DNA from: Pirellulales bacterium
Lineage (GTDB): Bacteria > Planctomycetota > Planctomycetia > Pirellulales > JACPPG01
NCBI GenBank assembly: GCA_036499395.1
Contig: DASYDW010000077.1
Span: forward strand, 176,750-240,749
DNA: 64,000 nt
Direction of reading: 5' to 3'
The notes under the pieces were generated by a model. The model saw nothing but the letters and a program-made list of their open reading frames with translations, was not told where the DNA came from and searched no databases. This document shows positions 50,494-59,831 of the stretch, piece after piece (position 1 is the stretch's first letter; every line of letters begins with the position of its first letter). The position numbers and the translations under genes were made by a program.

Positions 50494-51747
50494 ATGTTGA
50501 TGAAACCTCTTATCCGTACCACCTGCCTGGGCGTGTTCCTCATGGCGGGGGCGGTCTGTCACGCCCAGGACGCTGCAAAGTCTCTTGGGCGAATGGTCGA
50601 CGAAGAGGTGCTTGGCGCTGGTATCACTAACGCCCGCGTCGTTCAGGCGATGCGCATCACGCCGCGGCAGGAATTCGTGCCGCTGGCCGAGCGCCCTAAC
50701 GCATTCTTCGACATGGCGCTGCCGATCGGTTGCGGGCAGTCGATCTCGCCCCCCTTTGTCGTGGCGACCATGACCGAGCACCTCGATCCGCAGCCAACCG
50801 ATACCGTCCTCGAAATCGGCACCGGCAGCGGATATCAGGCCGCGGTGCTCAGTTCGCTGGTGCGTGACGTTTACACGATCGAGATTCAGGAGCCGCTCGG
50901 AAAGCGCGCCGACGAAGTGTTCCGGCGGCTGGGGTACAAAAACGTCCATTGTCGCGTCGGTGACGGCTATCAAGGCTGGCCCGATGCCGCACCGTTCGAC
51001 AAGATCATCGTCACCTGCTCGCCCGAAAAGGTTCCCCAGCCACTGGTAGATCAATTGCGCGAAGGGGGCCGGCTGATCGTGCCGGTCGGCGAACGATTTC
51101 AGCAGACGCTGTATCTGTTCCGCAAGGTCGATGGAAAACTAGTGGGACAGGCGCTCGAGCCGACGATGTTCGTTCCCATGACAGGCACGGCCGAGCGTAA
51201 TCGGCTGATTAAGCCGGACAGCATTCACCCGACGCTCGTCGGCGGTGGCTTCGAAAAGGAATCGCCAGAGACTCATGTGCCCGAGGGTTGGTATTACCTG
51301 CGGCATGCGAAGTTAGAGTCCGATTCAACCGCGCCCGAAGGTAAGCAAGTAATTACATTCACCAACGACACGCCGGGGCGCAGCGCCCGGGCCTTGCAGG
51401 CGTTGGCGGTCGACGGCCGGGTCGTGTCCTCGCTGGAACTATCGTTGTGGGTGCGTGGGCGCGAGATTCAGCCGGGGCATGCCGAGTACGAGCGGCCCCG
51501 CCTAGTCATGGTGTTCTATGGCGAGGATCGCCGACCGGTCGGTCAGCCAGCTTCATTCGGCGATTGGATGGGAACGTTTCCCTGGCGCGAAGATAGCGAC
51601 AGCATCGCCGTGCCACGTGACGCGCGCATGGCCATCATCTGGATCGGTCTGCATGGCGCGACGGGCGAGATTTCGTTCGACGTCATGGCAATGATCAGCC
51701 ATGCCTTACCGAAAGCCCTGCAAGCGGGACGCACCGAGCCGCAATAA
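50494..51747 (+). CDS. pcm: Exported protein-L-isoaspartate O-methyltransferase with extra C-terminal domain
   Basis: 417 residues, about twice the usual 210. A signal peptide (IRTTCLGVFLMAGAVCHAQ) comes first, then the PCMT domain (residues about 25-225). It has RITPRQEFVP, YxxxALPIGCGQSISPPFVVATMTE-like start, SAM motif VLEIGTGSGYQAAVLSSL, and VGDGYQGWPDAAPFDKIIVTCSPEKVP. A ~190-residue C-terminal beta-rich domain of unknown type follows. The enzyme repairs isoaspartyl damage using SAM, which is normally cytoplasmic. Export to a compartment without SAM is odd, so its substrate or activity outside the cytoplasm is uncertain. It is an unlinked gene. Confidence 0.88.
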   Translation: MLMKPLIRTTCLGVFLMAGAVCHAQDAAKSLGRMVDEEVLGAGITNARVVQAMRITPRQEFVPLAERPNAFFDMALPIGCGQSISPPFVVATMTEHLDPQPTDTVLEIGTGSGYQAAVLSSLVRDVYTIEIQEPLGKRADEVFRRLGYKNVHCRVGDGYQGWPDAAPFDKIIVTCSPEKVPQPLVDQLREGGRLIVPVGERFQQTLYLFRKVDGKLVGQALEPTMFVPMTGTAERNRLIKPDSIHPTLVGGGFEKESPETHVPEGWYYLRHAKLESDSTAPEGKQVITFTNDTPGRSARALQALAVDGRVVSSLELSLWVRGREIQPGHAEYERPRLVMVFYGEDRRPVGQPASFGDWMGTFPWREDSDSIAVPRDARMAIIWIGLHGATGEISFDVMAMISHALPKALQAGRTEPQ

Positions 51748-51777
51748 TTGGGCCGGGCTACGTGGCGCTTTGCTCCT

Positions 51778-52650
51778 TTACGCCGGTCGAGTTACGGCCC
51801 GCAAGACCCGGCACGTGGCTGGCGACTTGTTGAGCACGTAAAAGTGAATTCCAGGCACGCCACTATCGAGTAAGGCCTGCGTCTGGGCGGTGGCGAAATC
51901 GACCCCCACTTCGAATTGATCGACCGCACTGTCCTCGTGTGCTTCGAGGTCAGCGACGAGACTCTCGGGGAGCCGGGCACCGCACATGCCCGTGATTCGT
52001 CGAATCTGAGCCAGGTTTGTCACGGGCAGGACGCCGGGGACGATCGGCACCGTGATCCCAACTCGCGCACAACGATCGCGAAACCGGAAGAAGTCATCGT
52101 TGTCGTAGAACAACTGTGTGATCACGATATCGGCGCCGGCGTCGACCTTCCGCTTCAGGTTGTGTAAGTCATCTTCCGGGCTGACGGCCTCTTGGTGCGT
52201 CTCGGGGTAACCGGCCACGGCGATCCCGAAATCCGGAAACTCGCCGCGAATCAGCGAGACGAGCTCGTTGGCGTAGCGTAAGCCGCCCGCGACGGGCCGG
52301 AATTCGGCTTCCCCCTTGGGAGGATCGCCGCGCAGAGCGACGATATTCGTAACGCCCCGGGCCGCGGCTTCTCGCAAGTATTCGCGCAAGGCGGATACCG
52401 GCGAACCGACGCAGGTGAGATGCGACGCAACTGGGCAATTAAATTCACGCCGCACCCGCTCGACAACCTCGAGGGTCTTCGCCTGCGTCGAGCCGAGCGC
52501 GCCGTAAGTACACGTGATATAGCTGGGCTCAAAGGCGACCAGGTCGGCCAGGTGCCGAAACAGTTCCTGCTCGCCGACAGGAGTCTTGGGCGGAAACAAT
52601 TCAAACGAAAGGCCGAGCTTTCCCGGCCCGTATGCTTCGGCGACTCGCAT
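51778..52650 (-). CDS. metF: Methylenetetrahydrofolate reductase
   Basis: 290 residues from ATG 52650; 26 additional upstream codons are open but unconserved. Reduces 5,10-methylene-THF to 5-methyl-THF for methionine synthesis, using FAD and NAD(P)H in the cytoplasm. Motifs: GLSFELFPPKTPVGEQELF, ITCTYGALGSTQAKT, VASHLTCVGSP, NIVALRGDPPKGE and DAGADIVITQLFYDNDDFFRF, all typical of bacterial MetF. The C-terminus (PGIHFYVLNKSPAT) is complete. Convergent with the methyltransferase gene, 31 bp apart. Confidence 0.95.
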   Translation of the reverse strand: MRVAEAYGPGKLGLSFELFPPKTPVGEQELFRHLADLVAFEPSYITCTYGALGSTQAKTLEVVERVRREFNCPVASHLTCVGSPVSALREYLREAAARGVTNIVALRGDPPKGEAEFRPVAGGLRYANELVSLIRGEFPDFGIAVAGYPETHQEAVSPEDDLHNLKRKVDAGADIVITQLFYDNDDFFRFRDRCARVGITVPIVPGVLPVTNLAQIRRITGMCGARLPESLVADLEAHEDSAVDQFEVGVDFATAQTQALLDSGVPGIHFYVLNKSPATCRVLRAVTRPA

Positions 52651-52761
52651 GCGCAGTGAGTTCCTGGTCGAATGACGATTGGCTAGAGCAGCGGGCACGT
52701 AAGATCGCCGGTTGGCTTCCGGTTTCACGGCCGCGGCGGAGTCTATTCTAGTCGACTGAGC

Positions 52762-53997
52762 TTACAGGGATAGCGGTTCGCCTGCCAATTGCCGCTCGTG
52801 CCGGGTCAGTTCGTACATGTCGAACAGCAACTGGATATCGCACGGCCGCTGGCTGACATTGCGCCGCGTGAACATTCGTGCCTGGGTCGCGACCATCACG
52901 TCGACCGGGGCCTCGGTTACCTGGCCGAACAGCCGAGCATAATTGACAAAGCTCGGAACGTTGGTGGTTACGAACCCATACAGCATGCTGCACGCGCCGA
53001 TGGTCTTGCCCGTAAAGATGCCGGTATTGATCGCGGTCTTGGCATAGTCGCCGACAATCGTGCCGATGAACTGCATGCCGGTCGCAACCCTTTGCCCCCA
53101 ATACTCCATATTCACCTGTCCGTAGGTGTTTTTGAGGTCGCTATTGCAGGTACCGGCGCCGAGATTCACCCAACTGCCGAGATAGCTATGTCCGAGAAAG
53201 CCGTGATGCTGCTTGTTCGTGTAGGGTTCGATGACCGAACCTTCAATCTCGCCGCCAATTTTCGTAGTATGCCCGAGGGAAACGCCGTCCTTAATGGCGG
53301 CGTGCTCGATGATCCGGGCGCCGGCTCCCAAATGGGCCGGGCCGCTCAGGAAACAGTACGGTCCGACCGAGGCATTTTTTTCCAGCACGATCGGCCCCTT
53401 GCGGGTATCGGTAACGACGTGCTGTCCGAGGGTCGCCCCGTCCGCCGTGAAAACACCGTCGGCCAACTGCTGATAGTCGCCCTCGTGCAGACGCAATTGC
53501 AGGTTTCCGGCCAATGTCGTCAGATGATGCCGTACCACGTCGTGAGGATAGTCGAACAGCGGCAGGTCAGCCTCGGCCTTGGGCAGCACGCAGCGCTCAA
53601 CGAGGTCGAGCAATTCCTGATGGGGTGAGTCGGCCTTTGGCAGCGCGTTACCGGCCGGTAACAGCGCCGCGGCGAGGGTCTTGCCGGTATCAACGCGAAA
53701 CGGTTTGCCGGCGGCCCGCAGTGCTTCTAATTGCCGCCAGACCTCGGCCGAAGGGACCAGCCGGGCGTTAAGTAGCAGTGTCGGCTCGCCCGCCAAGCGC
53801 GTGCCGGCGGGCGCAGCATAGTCGGCCGCATGCACCGCCCGCAGATGAGGTCGCACGCGCACCTCGACGTGCGGATCCAAAGCCAGGGCGCGGTCGATCA
53901 GTCGAAAGCTACCGCATGAGATCGTGAACGCAGGCCGGCCGATGGAAATCGGGTAAAGCTGCGTCACCTGCTCGTCTTCGAAGAGGAGTATCGGCAT
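52762..53997 (-). CDS. GlmU-like bifunctional sugar nucleotidyl/acetyltransferase (alternative type)
   Basis: 411 residues. N-terminal part (ILLFEDEQVTQLYPISIGRPAFTISCGSFRLIDR) resembles the divergent nucleotidyltransferase of Bacteroidetes/planctomycete 'alt GlmU' proteins. From about residue 190 there is a left-handed beta-helix of hexapeptide repeats (VLEKNASVGPYCFLSGPAHLGAGARIIEHAAIKDGVSLGHTTKIGGEIEGSVI). It probably makes UDP-GlcNAc for envelope synthesis. The classical nucleotidyltransferase signature is weak, so substrate is an inference. Complete; C-terminus LTRHERQLAGEPLSL. Confidence 0.85.
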   Translation of the reverse strand: MPILLFEDEQVTQLYPISIGRPAFTISCGSFRLIDRALALDPHVEVRVRPHLRAVHAADYAAPAGTRLAGEPTLLLNARLVPSAEVWRQLEALRAAGKPFRVDTGKTLAAALLPAGNALPKADSPHQELLDLVERCVLPKAEADLPLFDYPHDVVRHHLTTLAGNLQLRLHEGDYQQLADGVFTADGATLGQHVVTDTRKGPIVLEKNASVGPYCFLSGPAHLGAGARIIEHAAIKDGVSLGHTTKIGGEIEGSVIEPYTNKQHHGFLGHSYLGSWVNLGAGTCNSDLKNTYGQVNMEYWGQRVATGMQFIGTIVGDYAKTAINTGIFTGKTIGACSMLYGFVTTNVPSFVNYARLFGQVTEAPVDVMVATQARMFTRRNVSQRPCDIQLLFDMYELTRHERQLAGEPLSL

Positions 53998-54525
53998 GGA
54001 TCTGGCTTTCCATTCTCCGGTCGCAAGCGTTCGGCGCGTGTCTTATGCGTTCACGGTTTCGCCACGCGAAGCCGCCAAAAATCCGTCTGTAAGTCTACCG
54101 CAGAAAATCGCCCGCCCAGAGGGCGAATCGCGCCCGTCCAAACCATATAGACGGAATGATACTGCCAAGCGGTCGCCGGTTATGTCTGCCCATGGACGCG
54201 CTCACCGATCACAGGGTGCGCACGGGATCGATAAGTATTTCTCATTTTCCTGAAGTTTGGCATACTGCCGGAGTTAATTGCCCGAGATCCGCCATCAGCA
54301 AAAGCGTTAGGCCGAGAAGATCGGCGCGGCAACAGGCGGAGAGATTCTCTGCTGGACTCGAGAGGGAGCGAACCACGCAGCGTGTCAGCGGGAACGACCG
54401 GGGAGCGTATCGGGGCGATGGTGCCAAATGCTGCGCTGCTAGTTTGGCGCGTACAGCCATGTTTGACTGCATAGTGATTGGCGCAGATCAAGAACCCTAA
54501 CGGGCCCTTTACGGGGCCACTCAGC
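53998..54525. other. 528-bp divergent region
   Basis: No convincing gene. Frames crossing it (for example 114 codons at 54156) have arginine-rich, domain-free sequence. Should carry the promoters of the GlmU-like and kinase genes; no clear boxes. Confidence 0.4.
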
Positions 54526-56778
54526 ATGAAGCAGTTACCAAGCGTGCTGATCGTGGCGATCGCCGTGATCGTTGTGGTAATGGCCGCGAATCGATGGTTT
54601 GCTCATCGCAACATCACGCACTTGAACGATGCCGTCACCGAGGTCGCTCACACGCACCATGTGCTGGATCTGACTTCGGAAGTCTTGAACGTGGCGGTCG
54701 ATGCCGAGACGGGTCAGCGCGGCTTTGTCCTGACGGGGGACGAGATCTTCTTGCAGCCCTACGACGCGGCCGTGAAGCGATTGAACGAGCGCTTGGCGCA
54801 ACTCGCTGACGAGACCCGGGATGACCCGCTCGAACGAGAACGTGTCGTAAAGCTGTCGGCGTTGGTTTCGGCGCGCCTCGAGCGGCTGGCGCAGGCCATC
54901 GTCATGTACCGGGAAAGGACCGGCGGTAACGAGTTTGCCGCACTCAGCAAGGCTGGTAAGCAACAGATGGACGCCATCCGTGGTTTGGTCGGCGAAATCA
55001 AAGCGGATGAACGGCGTATGCTGGTGGAACGCACCGACCGGGCTCGCGCCACATACCGTATCGCGGTTGGAGCCAACATCGTGACGGGGGCCTTGGCCCT
55101 GGCCGTTCTCGCGGCCTTTGTCGTACTTGCCAGTCGCAGTATGGCCGCAGGACGCCGGCAAGCCGAGGCAATCCAATTCGCCCATCACAAGCTGCAGCAG
55201 GAAATGCAGGAGCGCAACCGCGTGGAGCTTGCACTGCGCGAGAGCGAGCGCATCTACCGAGCCATCGGCGAATCGATCGATTACGGAGTGTGGCTGTGCG
55301 ACGCCGACGGAAAGAATACCTACGCCAGCCCGGCCTTTCTGAATCTGGTCGGCATGACGCAGGAAGAATGTTCGGAATTCGGTTGGGGGAAAGCCCTGCA
55401 TGCGGATGACGTCGAGGATACGATCGCGGCCTGGCAAGAATTCGTGCGCACTGGCGAGACCTGGGATCGCGAGCATCGCTTTCGCGGGCGCGACGGCCAA
55501 TGGCATCCCATCCTCGCACGCGGCGTTCCGGTGCGCGATGAGCAAGGGGCGCTACTGTGCTGGGCGGGTATCAATCTCGACATAAGCCGGATGAAGCATA
55601 CCGAGGAGGAATTGCACGAGGCGCACAACGAGTTGGAGCAGCGCATAAAGGAACGAACCAACCAGTTGATGCACGTCAACGAGCAACTGCAGCACGAAGT
55701 GCTCGAGCACTCGATCGCCGAGGCGTCCTTGCGCGAACGGGCCGAAGAGATCGAAGCCTTGATGGACATCTTGCCGACGCCCGTCTGGATTGCACACGAT
55801 GCGCAATGCCATCGGATCACGGGCAATCGGGCCGCGTACAACCTGGTGCAACTGCCGGCGGGTACCAATCTGTCGCTATCGGTGCCGATCGGCAAAAAGC
55901 CCGCGGATTTTTCCGCCTTCGGTCAGGGGCGCGAGTTGGCGGCGAGCGAGCTTCCCCTGCAGCGCGCCACGGCGAGCAGTGCCCCGGTGCCGGATCACGA
56001 GATCGATCTTCGTCGAGCGGACGGTGTCGTAAGGCGTATCAGTGCGGCGGCGGTTCCCCTGTTCGATCATGCCGGCAATGTTCGCGGAGCCATCGCATCG
56101 ACGATCGACATCACCGAACGGCGAGCTTTGGAAAACAACCTCCGCGCGTCGCTGGACGAGAAGGAAGTATTGCTCAAGGAAGTTCATCACCGCGTGAAGA
56201 ACAACTTGCAAGTCATTTCCAGCTTGCTGTATCTGCAATCGCAACAGACCCACGACGAGTTGAGCATCGAAATGTTCAGCGAAAGCCAGCAACGCGTGCG
56301 GTCGATGGCGCTCGTACACGAACGCTTGTATCGCTCGCCCGACCTGGCGCAAGTCGATTTCGCCGAGTACATCACCTGCCTCGGTGAGTCGCTGCTCGGC
56401 TCCGATCGCGCGAGCGACCGGATTCGGCTGCTGATCGACGTTCACGACGTGAAACTTTCGATCGACAATGCTGTTCCGTGCGGGCTGTTAGTCAACGAGT
56501 TGTTGTCCAACTGCCTGAAGCACGCCTTTGCGGATCGCGATCACGGCTGCATTGAAGTGGAGTTGCACAGCGCCGACGAAAGGGAAATTCTGCTCAGTGT
56601 GCGCGATGACGGTGTGGGACTGCCCGAGCATGTGCATCCGGAAACGTCGCCGACGTTTGGGATGCAGGTGATCATGGCGCTGGTCGACCAACTGCACGGT
56701 TCGCTGCACGTTGAGCGCGCGTTGGGGACGGAATTCCAGATTCGTTTTCCTCCCGCGCCGTTGGCCAGGTATTCGTGA
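54526..56778 (+). CDS. Membrane sensor histidine kinase (CHASE3, two PAS, HisKA_2)
   Basis: 750 residues from ATG 54526; a TTG 16 codons upstream is possible. One N-terminal membrane helix (LIVAIAVIVVVMAA), a CHASE3-like sensor with AETGQRGFVLTGDEIFLQPYDAA (residues about 25-170), and a second helix (GALALAVLAAFVVLASR). Two PAS regions (near 230-350 and 400-540) follow. The HisKA_2 box is LLKEVHHRVKNNLQVISSLLYLQS, and the ATPase has NELLSNCLKHAF and DDGVGLP. HWE/HisKA_2 kinases usually phosphorylate a separate receiver. It overlaps the next gene by four bases, and that gene begins with a receiver. Confidence 0.93.
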   Translation: MKQLPSVLIVAIAVIVVVMAANRWFAHRNITHLNDAVTEVAHTHHVLDLTSEVLNVAVDAETGQRGFVLTGDEIFLQPYDAAVKRLNERLAQLADETRDDPLERERVVKLSALVSARLERLAQAIVMYRERTGGNEFAALSKAGKQQMDAIRGLVGEIKADERRMLVERTDRARATYRIAVGANIVTGALALAVLAAFVVLASRSMAAGRRQAEAIQFAHHKLQQEMQERNRVELALRESERIYRAIGESIDYGVWLCDADGKNTYASPAFLNLVGMTQEECSEFGWGKALHADDVEDTIAAWQEFVRTGETWDREHRFRGRDGQWHPILARGVPVRDEQGALLCWAGINLDISRMKHTEEELHEAHNELEQRIKERTNQLMHVNEQLQHEVLEHSIAEASLRERAEEIEALMDILPTPVWIAHDAQCHRITGNRAAYNLVQLPAGTNLSLSVPIGKKPADFSAFGQGRELAASELPLQRATASSAPVPDHEIDLRRADGVVRRISAAAVPLFDHAGNVRGAIASTIDITERRALENNLRASLDEKEVLLKEVHHRVKNNLQVISSLLYLQSQQTHDELSIEMFSESQQRVRSMALVHERLYRSPDLAQVDFAEYITCLGESLLGSDRASDRIRLLIDVHDVKLSIDNAVPCGLLVNELLSNCLKHAFADRDHGCIEVELHSADEREILLSVRDDGVGLPEHVHPETSPTFGMQVIMALVDQLHGSLHVERALGTEFQIRFPPAPLARYS

Positions 56779-57908
56779 GAGCGAAAACGGTGAATATGCC
56801 AGCCACCCCAACACGATCCTCTGAAAACGCGCCGCGCCGCGTACGCATTCTGATCGTCGAGGACGAGCGGCTGGTCGCGATGAGCCTGCACAAACAGTTG
56901 ACGACCCTCGGATACGAGATTGCGCAAAGTGTTGCATCGGGCCAGGCGGCGATCGAGGCCGCGGCAAATCATCAGCCCGACTTGATCCTGATGGATGTCC
57001 GGTTGGAAGGACCGATGGATGGCATCGAGGCCGCCACCGAGATCCGACGAGCGCGGAACATTCCGGTCATTTATCTTACCGCGTTTTCCAGCGCCGATAT
57101 TCTCGAGCGGGCCAAGATCACCGAGCCCTTCGGATATATTCTCAAGCCGTTCAACGAGCGCGAGCTGCACGTTGTGATCGAGACGGCGCTTTTCAAACAT
57201 CGCATGGAGGCGGAACGGGCGGGCCTGCAAGAGCGCGAGAATCGCCGGCAGCACGATCGGCTGTCGTCGCTGGCAACGCTCGCGGCCGGTATTGCCCACG
57301 AAATCAATAATCCCATCGGCACCATATTGCTCGCCGCCGAGATGGGCATGGCCTCGGAGCAGCATGTGCCGCAAGCCCTGGCGAGCATTGTTGCGGATGC
57401 CAAACGATGCGGCGATATCGTGCGCAATGTGCTGAGCTTTGCGCGCGGGGAAACGATCGAGCGCGCGCCGACCGAGCTCAACGCCATCGTCCAAACTGCG
57501 TGCGCTTCGGTCGCTGGTTATCTGCGCAGCAGGAATTGCTCGCTAGACCTGTCGCTGGCCGCGGACCTGCCGACGGTGGAAATCAACTCGCACGGCATTG
57601 GGCAGGTTCTAGAGAACTTGCTGCGCAACGCGGCCGATGCCTCGGGCGCTGGCGATACCATTGACGTGCGCACGATCGGTGAGGGCGACTTGGTACGAAT
57701 TCGCGTCCGCGATCAGGGTACCGGGATCGATCCCGATATCCTGCCACGCATCTGCGAGCCGTTCTACACGACACGCCGCAACCTGGGTGGAACAGGGCTA
57801 GGACTCTCGATCGTGCATGGAATCGTGGCCGACCACCACGGACGCCTGCGGTTCGAAAGCAATCCAGGCGAAGGCACGACGGTGACCGTCGAACTGCCTG
57901 CCGGCTAG
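56775..57908 (+). CDS. Receiver-kinase hybrid protein
   Basis: 377 residues from GTG 56775, which overlaps the upstream stop (GTGA); ATG 56796 is an alternative. Receiver domain at residues about 22-140: ILIVEDERLVAMSL, acceptor LILMDVRLEG, IYLTAFS, YILKPFNE. Then a histidine kinase: AAGIAHEINNPIGTILLAAEMG (phospho-accepting His), VLENLLRNAADASG, RDQGTGIDPDI, GGTGLGLSIVHGIVADHHG. The order receiver-then-kinase, with no membrane part, suggests it takes phosphate from the coupled kinase and passes a signal on. No DNA-binding output; the final target is unlinked. Confidence 0.92.
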   Translation: MRAKTVNMPATPTRSSENAPRRVRILIVEDERLVAMSLHKQLTTLGYEIAQSVASGQAAIEAAANHQPDLILMDVRLEGPMDGIEAATEIRRARNIPVIYLTAFSSADILERAKITEPFGYILKPFNERELHVVIETALFKHRMEAERAGLQERENRRQHDRLSSLATLAAGIAHEINNPIGTILLAAEMGMASEQHVPQALASIVADAKRCGDIVRNVLSFARGETIERAPTELNAIVQTACASVAGYLRSRNCSLDLSLAADLPTVEINSHGIGQVLENLLRNAADASGAGDTIDVRTIGEGDLVRIRVRDQGTGIDPDILPRICEPFYTTRRNLGGTGLGLSIVHGIVADHHGRLRFESNPGEGTTVTVELPAG

Positions 57909-58038
57909 GGCTTTGGGATGTACGGCATTTTTATTTTGCCGTCGCCAAGGCCCCGGATGATGTAAGATTCGAGCCGCGTCCGGCGGAGGATTGACCACTT
58001 GCCCGCCGGTCGTCAAAATCGAAGGCTCGCCCGAATTA

Positions 58039-58121
58039 GCCGGAGTGGCGGAATGGCAGACGCGCTGGACTCAAAATCCAGTGGCCGCAAGGTCGTGTGG
58101 GTTCAAGTCCCACCTCCGGTA
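58039..58121 (+). tRNA. tRNA-Leu (anticodon CAA)
   Basis: Acceptor GCCGGAG pairs with CTCCGGT (G-T at the end), discriminator A; D-arm GGCGGAATGGC; anticodon stem CTGGA/TCCAG with loop CTCAAAA gives CAA; long variable arm TGGCCGCAAGGTCG; T-arm GTGGGTTCAAGTCCCAC. Class II tRNA-Leu reading TTG. CCA is not encoded. Located 131 bp after the receiver-kinase gene. Confidence 0.95.
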
Positions 58122-58234
58122 CTTCTTTCTGCTTAGGAACTTATGATTCAGCGGATGCGACCTAACCGGCGTGACTCGAATCCCAAGTGTTACCCAATCT
58201 GTTACTAGGATTTGCCGTCCCGCTGGGAAAATAG

Positions 58235-59059
58235 ATGGGCGAATACATTGGGGAAATCGGTCGTCGCACCCTTTTGCATGAGGCCTATTGCGACCCGGTT
58301 GAGAACTTGCATGAATTCCTAGAGAAGGTCGCGTCAATTTCCGCTAACGCGGATGACAAGTTTTGGTTTAGGGGTGAAGCGGACGTCACTTATAAGCTTC
58401 AACCGTCTGTTGGACGCCTCCATTCGGTTGGTTCGGTGTCGAAAACTTTCAACGAGAAGGACGAAAGGGACCTACTAGATCGGTTCCTTCGTCGTGCCTA
58501 TCCGTTTGTCGGCAGGATGCTTCCTAGGTGGGAGGCGCTCTTCTTGGCGAGACACCATGGTTTGCCGACGCGGCTTCTGGATTGGACAGCCAGCCCCCTG
58601 ATTGCCTTATTTTTCGCCTGTGAGTCCATGAAGGAGTGTGATGGCCAAATCTGGGCAATTCAACGATATCGTGGGCGCGACACAAAAGAGCTTGATTTTA
58701 TCGGCTGTCCGCCCAACGCTTCGCCCCTTGAATATGACGGCTCAGACGCGGTGAAGATCATATACCCCGTGTTCAATTCACCTCGAATCATGGCTCAGGA
58801 CGGAATCTTCACCTATCACGCTCGACCACAAACTCCGCTCACGCAATACGCAGCAGACAAGACCCAGTTCGCATGGCATGATTTGGACCTGAAATGCGTG
58901 CATCGCTGGACCGTCCCCGGCGGTGCGAAGCTTGGCTTGATCAAAGCCCTTCATCGCCTTGGCGTTCATCAGCGGACCATATATCCGGATCTTGATGGAC
59001 TAGCCAAAGGACTTTGGCAAACCGAGGTCCTCTGGCGGCCAATTCAAGGGGATGGCTAA
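58235..59059 (+). CDS. FRG-domain protein
   Basis: 274 residues. The FRG motif is explicit (KFWFRGEADVTYKLQPSVGR, residues about 44-63), followed by LARHHGLPTRLLDWTASPLIALFFACES, the second hallmark of the family, and FTYHARPQTPL. FRG proteins are found in phage-defence and toxin-related contexts and are of unknown biochemical activity. Codon use looks less GC-biased than neighbouring genes, which suggests transfer. It directly follows tRNA-Leu, a common island insertion point. It stands alone with no obvious partner gene. Confidence 0.88.
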   Translation: MGEYIGEIGRRTLLHEAYCDPVENLHEFLEKVASISANADDKFWFRGEADVTYKLQPSVGRLHSVGSVSKTFNEKDERDLLDRFLRRAYPFVGRMLPRWEALFLARHHGLPTRLLDWTASPLIALFFACESMKECDGQIWAIQRYRGRDTKELDFIGCPPNASPLEYDGSDAVKIIYPVFNSPRIMAQDGIFTYHARPQTPLTQYAADKTQFAWHDLDLKCVHRWTVPGGAKLGLIKALHRLGVHQRTIYPDLDGLAKGLWQTEVLWRPIQGDG

Positions 59060-59290
59060 ACTTTAACATTCGTCGCTGTGTCCGTGTGACGCGACGCACG
59101 AGCAGCCCAGAGCACATCTGCCGTCGTCTGGGCATTCCTCCCGACATCACAGCAGTGACATGTGCAGGCGTGCCAGTAGGCGAGCGGCGCGAAGAATAGG
59201 ACGCTTGCCATTTATCGTGCGCTGCCACCCCCTGGCAGTTTTCGACCTATGCTTTAGCTGTGAGGTTCCGCGCCCACTGAACTACGTCCC

Positions 59291-59482
59291 ATGACGCGAA
59301 TCGCTTTCCTTGCGGCCGCCTTCTGGTTGACGTTGGCATATGCCACGCCTGCTCGCGCCCCTCATTCCTGGCTTCCTCGTCACAAGCCGCTCGGCGCAAT
59401 CTTACGCAGCTTTAACGAGCAGAGTCGCGGCGGGTTTCATGGCGCGCTCCATCGCCGTTCGCCGCATAGAATGCGACCGTAA
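59291..59482 (+). CDS. Possible small secreted protein
   Basis: 63 residues with a good signal-peptide-like start (MTRIAFLAAAFWLTLAYATPARA), then an Arg/His/Pro-rich tail without pattern. Could be the 5' remnant of a gene whose 3' part is at 59568-59762 in another frame. Weak evidence overall. Confidence 0.3.
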   Translation: MTRIAFLAAAFWLTLAYATPARAPHSWLPRHKPLGAILRSFNEQSRGGFHGALHRRSPHRMRP

Positions 59483-59567
59483 ATGAGCGATCGCACTTCG
59501 TTTGTCCGTTCAGGCAGCCCTCCGCCGAATTTGCCGCCTCGCGTCTCCCGCGATCGAGCGGCTTTAA

Positions 59568-59762
59568 TTGAACATCTGGTCGAGGGGCGTGCGCAGGCGT
59601 TACCGTGATGTTCGCACGGGTTACTATGTCGACTTCCCGTCCATCGCATTGACGCCAGCGCCCACGCCTCCGCCTGTACCGGTGCCGATCCCTCCCGCGC
59701 CGATTTCTCCTCCATCGCCCGGCACGCCAACGCTTGGCGGAGATGCGCAAGGCGGTCCGTGA
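59568..59762 (+). CDS. Possible Pro-rich protein fragment
   Basis: 64 residues from TTG 59568, ending in a Pro-rich segment (PTPPPVPVPIPPAPISPPSP, then GTPTLGGDAQGGP). The hairpin at 59795 lies 33 bases after the stop, which argues that transcription of this frame is or was real. The start codon is poor. It may be the end of a broken secreted protein. Confidence 0.3.
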   Translation: MNIWSRGVRRRYRDVRTGYYVDFPSIALTPAPTPPPVPVPIPPAPISPPSPGTPTLGGDAQGGP

Positions 59763-59794
59763 CAGATTGCAAAGACCTTCCAGAGTGTCAACTG

Positions 59795-59831
59795 GGTGCG
59801 CCATCGAGGCGCATAACCTCGATGGCGCACC
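59795..59831. terminator. Strong hairpin, probable terminator
   Basis: GGTGCGCCATCGAGG pairs perfectly with CCTCGATGGCGCACC (15 bp, 7-base loop). ATAACTTCTTCTT follows; no pure T-run, so termination is probable but not certain. Confidence 0.6.
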
